From a virus: DNA of 48,165 nucleotides. The stretch is from positions 1-48,165 of the IMG/VR virus record IMGVR_UViG_3300021168_000045; one strand, 5' to 3'. The notes below the pieces were generated by a model. The model was not told where the DNA came from. It was given only the letters and a program-made list of their open reading frames with translations, and did not search any database. A program made the translations under genes and the position numbers. Positions 45,748-48,165 of this stretch are shown here, piece after piece. The first letter of the stretch is position 1, and each line of letters begins with the position of its first letter.

Positions 45748-46389
45748 TTATTGTACTGACTTTGGTCCTTGTGAGATTACAACACCTTTGATGAGTTCAA
45801 GTGATTCTTCAAGAAGTTTTTCAGTCTCTTTCGGATCACCTGGCGAGGTCGAAAACTCTTCAACGCCAATTGTTTGTGTAGCATGTTTGTTAGTATTAGC
45901 CTGCAAAGCTGCCAAGAGATCATCCTCGGCGGCGGAGTGTTGGGAGTAGTCGTAATCTTTCTTAACTTTAATTTCCGACTTGGAAACCTTGGCGAATGTT
46001 CCTTCACGATCGAGTAAATCTTGGGCGGCTTTTAAACGAAGCGCGGGCTGGGATCGATCGAGTAAAGTATCGCGAACAACTTGCAGAGCTTCAGGAAGCA
46101 TCTCCCGAATCATTCCGTGGTTCTCTTCAATCTCTTCGTACATCTCCCGATCAGCTTGTGCGATAACTCCCGTAGCGACTTGCATTCTAATTGCAATATA
46201 ATCAGGCGAGCGCTTTAACATACTTACGTATGTTTTAGAAATTCCCTGTGAAATTGCAATTTCGTCCTCGGTATAAAGACCAGTGAGTTCTAACCGAGCC
46301 ACTCGCTCCAGACGCATCGCGCGCTTCCAAGTTCTACCTGGGGATTTCTTCGTCGAGATATTACCGAGAGGAGTTGTCTGTGTGCTCAT
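45748..46389 (-). CDS. terminase small subunit, 213 aa
   Basis: A helix-turn-helix near residues 38-62 (Thr-Glu-Asp-Glu-Ile-Ala-Ile-Ser-Gln-Gly-Ile-Ser) follows a basic N-terminus. A helical oligomerisation region spans 70-150, and an acidic tail follows. Position just before the large terminase and this layout match small terminases that recognise packaging sites. It overlaps its neighbour as TAATG. Confidence 0.8.
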   Translation of the reverse strand: MSTQTTPLGNISTKKSPGRTWKRAMRLERVARLELTGLYTEDEIAISQGISKTYVSMLKRSPDYIAIRMQVATGVIAQADREMYEEIEENHGMIREMLPEALQVVRDTLLDRSQPALRLKAAQDLLDREGTFAKVSKSEIKVKKDYDYSQHSAAEDDLLAALQANTNKHATQTIGVEEFSTSPGDPKETEKLLEESLELIKGVVISQGPKSVQ

Positions 46390-46556
46390 TAAGAACTCTT
46401 TTTAAACAAAGAAGGATCGCGTGGACCCCACTCTTTGAAATATTCATCTAACGCGCGTAACGTTGGCGAATCGATCTTAGTTTGACACGGTACGATATCA
46501 TCGAAAATCTCAACTTCAAGATTCCGTCCAATTTGCTTCAGCTCCGGTTTGAACAT
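46389..46556 (-). CDS. first gene of the late operon, 55 aa
   Basis: The start is taken as ATG 46556 with GAGGA five bases upstream. A longer reading to 46607 would run through the promoter at 46576-46604. The protein is small and charged, with one Cys, a predicted β-strand (Leu-Glu-Val-Glu-Ile-Phe) and an acidic helix. No family recognised. Its leader would be only about 13 nt. Confidence 0.7.
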   Translation of the reverse strand: MFKPELKQIGRNLEVEIFDDIVPCQTKIDSPTLRALDEYFKEWGPRDPSLFKKSS

Positions 46557-46575
46557 ACAATCCTCACCTATGGGA

Positions 46576-46604
46576 AGTATGCTCCCTTCGGGCTGGCGTG
46601 TCAA
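46576..46604 (-). promoter_or_regulatory. late leftward promoter
   Basis: Read leftward: TTGACA (46604-46599), a 17-base spacer and CATACT (46581-46576), which has four of six -10 matches. It faces the whole structural operon. The spacer has only a 3-bp CCC-GAA-GGG inverted repeat, unlike the three rightward promoters. It is the only strong promoter-like site seen for leftward genes. Confidence 0.7.
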
Positions 46605-46851
46605 CATCCCATATATAAGGATACACCAAAATAAAACTGCACTTCGCGCGTGTATACCCCGTCCACCCGCTTTTAATTAATCTAATATCTAATACAACTA
46701 TAAATTTAAAACTAACAAGCTACTCGTGTATTTTTGTAGAAAATTTTTTAGGGAGTCCCCCGCTATTTCACGTGCTTTTCAATTTTTTAGAGGCTGGGAG
46801 TAAGTAACAGTGGGTGTTACGTTTTAGTTTAACTAGTGTTAGTTGTTAGGT

Positions 46852-46868
46852 GTTAACTATGGTTAACT
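46852..46868. repeat. paired GTTAACT boxes
   Basis: GTTAACT at 46852-46858 and again at 46862-46868, with ATG between, one helical turn apart. GTTAAC is itself palindromic. A further GTTAACT is at 49-55. Two such sites on one DNA face suit cooperative binding by a dimeric protein. Confidence 0.6.
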
Positions 46869-46980
46869 TTAGTAAAGCATCCCACTTTAGTTGTATTGTT
46901 AGGTTATACGTGTGTGGTAAGCTGTAGATGCGTCCAAGTGACGACACCGAGTTTTGGTTACTGGTCATTGACAATCGATA

Positions 46981-47022
46981 GTGCAATAGTACCGCAGCGG
47001 TGATAGCGCTGTTGTATTGCAC
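46981..47022. repeat. 8-bp inverted repeat enclosing a GC hairpin
   Basis: GTGCAATA (46981-46988) and TATTGCAC (47015-47022) are exact inverted repeats. Inside, CCGC-A-GCGG is a small hairpin. A TTGACA at 46968 precedes it, but no good -10 box follows at the right spacing. It may be an operator or an origin hairpin. Confidence 0.5.
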
Positions 47023-47102
47023 ACGTAACGAATGCGGTCATCGCATCCAAGTGTTACGTGTGGAGTACAATCCAACGGGCAAAGCCCAACTAGGACGGTA
47101 AT

Positions 47103-47504
47103 ATGAAACAGCAAAATGCAATCACAGTTCACGAAGACTTGTATGCAGTCCAAGTCTCCAAAGAAGATGCCGCAATCATCAACGAAGCCATTGCGAACGA
47201 AGGAATCACGCTCGAACAATGGATCACGAGCAAAGTTGAGAAATTGGCCGAGACGCAGAAGAAAGTGAACTTGGCCAGCAAGTTGCGCGCGCATCGTGGC
47301 GCGGTCAAGCATTTCGTACTCGATCAAAAGCTGATGAGTTTAGAGAAGTTCGTCACAATGGCGAATCTCGAAGAGCGCGTTAGCGAGTTCGGTGGATATG
47401 GAAAGCTTGTACAACTGTACGCTCAAGGCGGAGTTCACATCCCGGCGGAGTTGGTTCGCGAGACAGTTGGAGCTGTCAACGCCAACGGTGAGAAAGTTGG
47501 CTAG
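47103..47504 (+). CDS. hypothetical protein, 133 aa
   Basis: AGGA (47092-47095) is seven bases before the ATG. The protein is helical (residues 20-60 and 75-130), with Glu/Lys-rich surfaces and a short β start. No motif is recognised. It opens the rightward cluster that would continue into the left end on a circular map. It ends in TAG. Confidence 0.75.
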   Translation: MKQQNAITVHEDLYAVQVSKEDAAIINEAIANEGITLEQWITSKVEKLAETQKKVNLASKLRAHRGAVKHFVLDQKLMSLEKFVTMANLEERVSEFGGYGKLVQLYAQGGVHIPAELVRETVGAVNANGEKVG

Positions 47505-47506
47505 AC

Positions 47507-47671
47507 GTGTTTAACGACTGCGAACCAAACACCAATGGTCACACGGTTCGTCTGAGTGACGACGGTGATGGATTCTTTAGCGTGTTGTTTGAGCGCTTGG
47601 AATACGTTGCCGTTATCCCAGTCGGACAAAACGTCAAAGCGCTTGAGGGAGACATTGATTACTATGATTGA
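47507..47671 (+). CDS. small acidic protein, 54 aa
   Basis: A GTG at 47507, two bases after the previous stop, opens 54 codons ending at TGA 47669. The protein is acidic, with β-strands (Phe-Phe-Ser-Val-Leu-Phe, Tyr-Val-Ala-Val-Ile-Pro-Val), and ends Gly-Asp-Ile-Asp-Tyr-Tyr-Asp. There is only a weak ribosome site (GAGAAAG). Its eight-base overlap with the next gene suggests coupling. Confidence 0.6.
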   Translation: MFNDCEPNTNGHTVRLSDDGDGFFSVLFERLEYVAVIPVGQNVKALEGDIDYYD

Positions 47672-47984
47672 CCCTCAAGATTTTGAGCGCTTAACAAACG
47701 AGCAACAGGGAAGTTACTTGGCTTCCCTGTCAGCTTTAAAGTTCGTGCAGTTTAGCCGCGCTTTGGTAGCGCATAATGCTCGGATGTTGAAACAAGCTGA
47801 ACAGTTCACGGGACAAGTCAAAACTACTGACTTGGACCCCGATTTAAAGCGCTATAAGCGTAAACTTGGCAAGGGTGTTACTTTAGTGGATATAATCGCA
47901 GAATTTCCCGAATTGAAGACAAATTCCGCGTTAATGACGCTCGTGAGAGCGGATTTTGACCGGATTATTGGTAAGTTTAAGTGA
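47664..47984 (+). CDS. hypothetical protein, 106 aa
   Basis: The start is ATG 47664; an upstream Met reading (47556) lies inside the preceding gene in another frame. GGAG is 12 bases upstream, so coupling may set the start. The helical protein holds Phe-Glu-Arg-Leu-Thr-Asn-Glu-Gln-Gln-Gly-Ser-Tyr-Leu and a basic middle (Lys-Arg-Tyr-Lys-Arg-Lys-Leu). No family recognised. Confidence 0.7.
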   Translation: MIDPQDFERLTNEQQGSYLASLSALKFVQFSRALVAHNARMLKQAEQFTGQVKTTDLDPDLKRYKRKLGKGVTLVDIIAEFPELKTNSALMTLVRADFDRIIGKFK

Positions 47985-48165
47985 TTGGGGGAAGGGTTGG
48001 TCGAGAGATTGACGCCTGATTCTAGGCGTCTTCTCTATCCTTACCCCAGCCGCCAGGGCGAAAGTAGCTAACCCCTTTAAAACCACTCTCTTCGCTCCAA
48101 CTACTCCCTGCTACATGGTATTGACGGGGGGTACCGCTGTCCCTTAATGGTATTAAAAAAAAAAA
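47985..48165. other. non-coding right end with poly(A)
   Basis: Apart from the terminator-like stem, this holds C-rich and G-rich tracts, a TTGACG (48121-48126) with CTTAAT 16 bases later that might be a weak promoter, two ATGGTATT copies (48115 and 48147), and a terminal run of 11 A. No gene is seen. Confidence 0.6.
48011..48036 (+). terminator. intrinsic terminator
   Basis: GACGCCT (48011-48017) and AGGCGTC (48024-48030) form a 7-bp stem with a 6-base loop, followed by TTCTCT. It lies about 26 bases after the stop of the last gene and should end the 47103-47984 transcript. Confidence 0.8.

Larger units (their letters stand above)
46608..47102. other. divergent non-coding control region
   Basis: No credible gene lies here. 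It contains A+T-rich blocks (46661-46790), TTAGTT-type repeats (46824, 46839, 46887), two GTTAACT boxes exactly ten bases apart (46852-46868), an 8-bp inverted repeat (46981-47022) and a GGGC-AAA-GCCC hairpin (47077-47087) before the next ribosome site. It could hold the rightward promoter for 47103 and perhaps a replication origin, but neither is proved. Confidence 0.7.

Noticed and set aside
46968-46996. TTGACA at 46968 as a fourth palindromic-spacer promoter
   Set aside because: No -10 box at 16-18 bases, and the only dyad there is a 6-base ATCGAT near the -35.
1-48165. tRNA genes, CRISPR arrays, insertion sequences, integrase
   Set aside because: No cloverleaf with a T-loop, no regular spaced repeats, no transposase or integrase motifs were seen by eye; small or divergent cases could be missed.

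Overview
This window looks like a complete or nearly complete genome of an uncultured, short-tailed (podovirus-like) double-stranded DNA phage of a bacterium. It has small and large terminase, portal, head-assembly genes, a major capsid protein and a set of tail-hub and ejection-type proteins, but no tape measure, sheath or tail-tube gene. I recognise no integrase, excisionase or lysogeny repressor, so a lytic life style is the default inference. Promoters have sigma70-type TTGACA boxes and the Shine-Dalgarno sites are strong (GGAGG, GGAGGTGAT), which fits a bacterial host. The two tail spikes carry Sec-type signal peptides and a Y-G-Y-x-D-T-E-V module that I associate, from memory and with low confidence, with soil Acidobacteria phages.

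Layout. Positions 1-17829 hold a rightward early and replication arm; 17871-46556 hold a leftward late and structural arm. The arms converge on a 15-bp-stem bidirectional terminator at 17830-17870. A roughly 500-base non-coding divergent region (46557-47102) separates the late arm from a last rightward cluster (47103-47984). If the molecule is circular or circularly permuted, that cluster runs into the left end, so all rightward genes form one block. Both window ends are poly(A) tracts (11 and 22 A).

Rightward arm. 315-2042: small unknown and cysteine-rich proteins. 2047-3063: a dense stretch of RNA-structure candidates, a promoter, a solitary well-terminated gene and a 77-nt long hairpin touching a ribosome-binding site. 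3073-6357: a cassette of zinc ribbon, J-domain protein, von Willebrand A (VWA) protein, a possible membrane protein and an FtsK-type motor ATPase. 6586-17547: replication and recombination, with a PD-(D/E)XK nuclease, a Sak4-like ATPase, a DUF669-like candidate ssDNA-binding protein, a family A DNA polymerase split into a UDG-exonuclease protein and a polymerase protein around an HNH gene, a DUF3987-like ATPase and a DnaJ-type zinc-cluster protein. Small zinc-ribbon proteins are scattered throughout.

Leftward arm, in transcription order from 46556: a small protein, small terminase, two tiny cysteine-rich proteins (one secreted), large terminase, a coiled-coil plus one-helix membrane protein, a tiny proline-rich protein, portal, head-assembly proteins, probable decoration protein, major capsid protein and hairpin, small virion proteins, tail hub, head-tail adaptor, three ejection-type proteins, a secreted protein, a His-rich peptide, an ATP-grasp ligase, and two tandem paralogous spikes with signal peptides.

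The most unusual signal is at three rightward promoters (238-266, 2262-2290, 6499-6527). Each has TTGACA, a 17-bp spacer and a -10 box, and the spacer is filled by a palindrome whose sequence differs at every promoter. Other points of note are the VWA-FtsK-J-domain cassette, the structured leaders, an in-frame amber codon before the J-domain gene, and the secretion signals on tail spikes.
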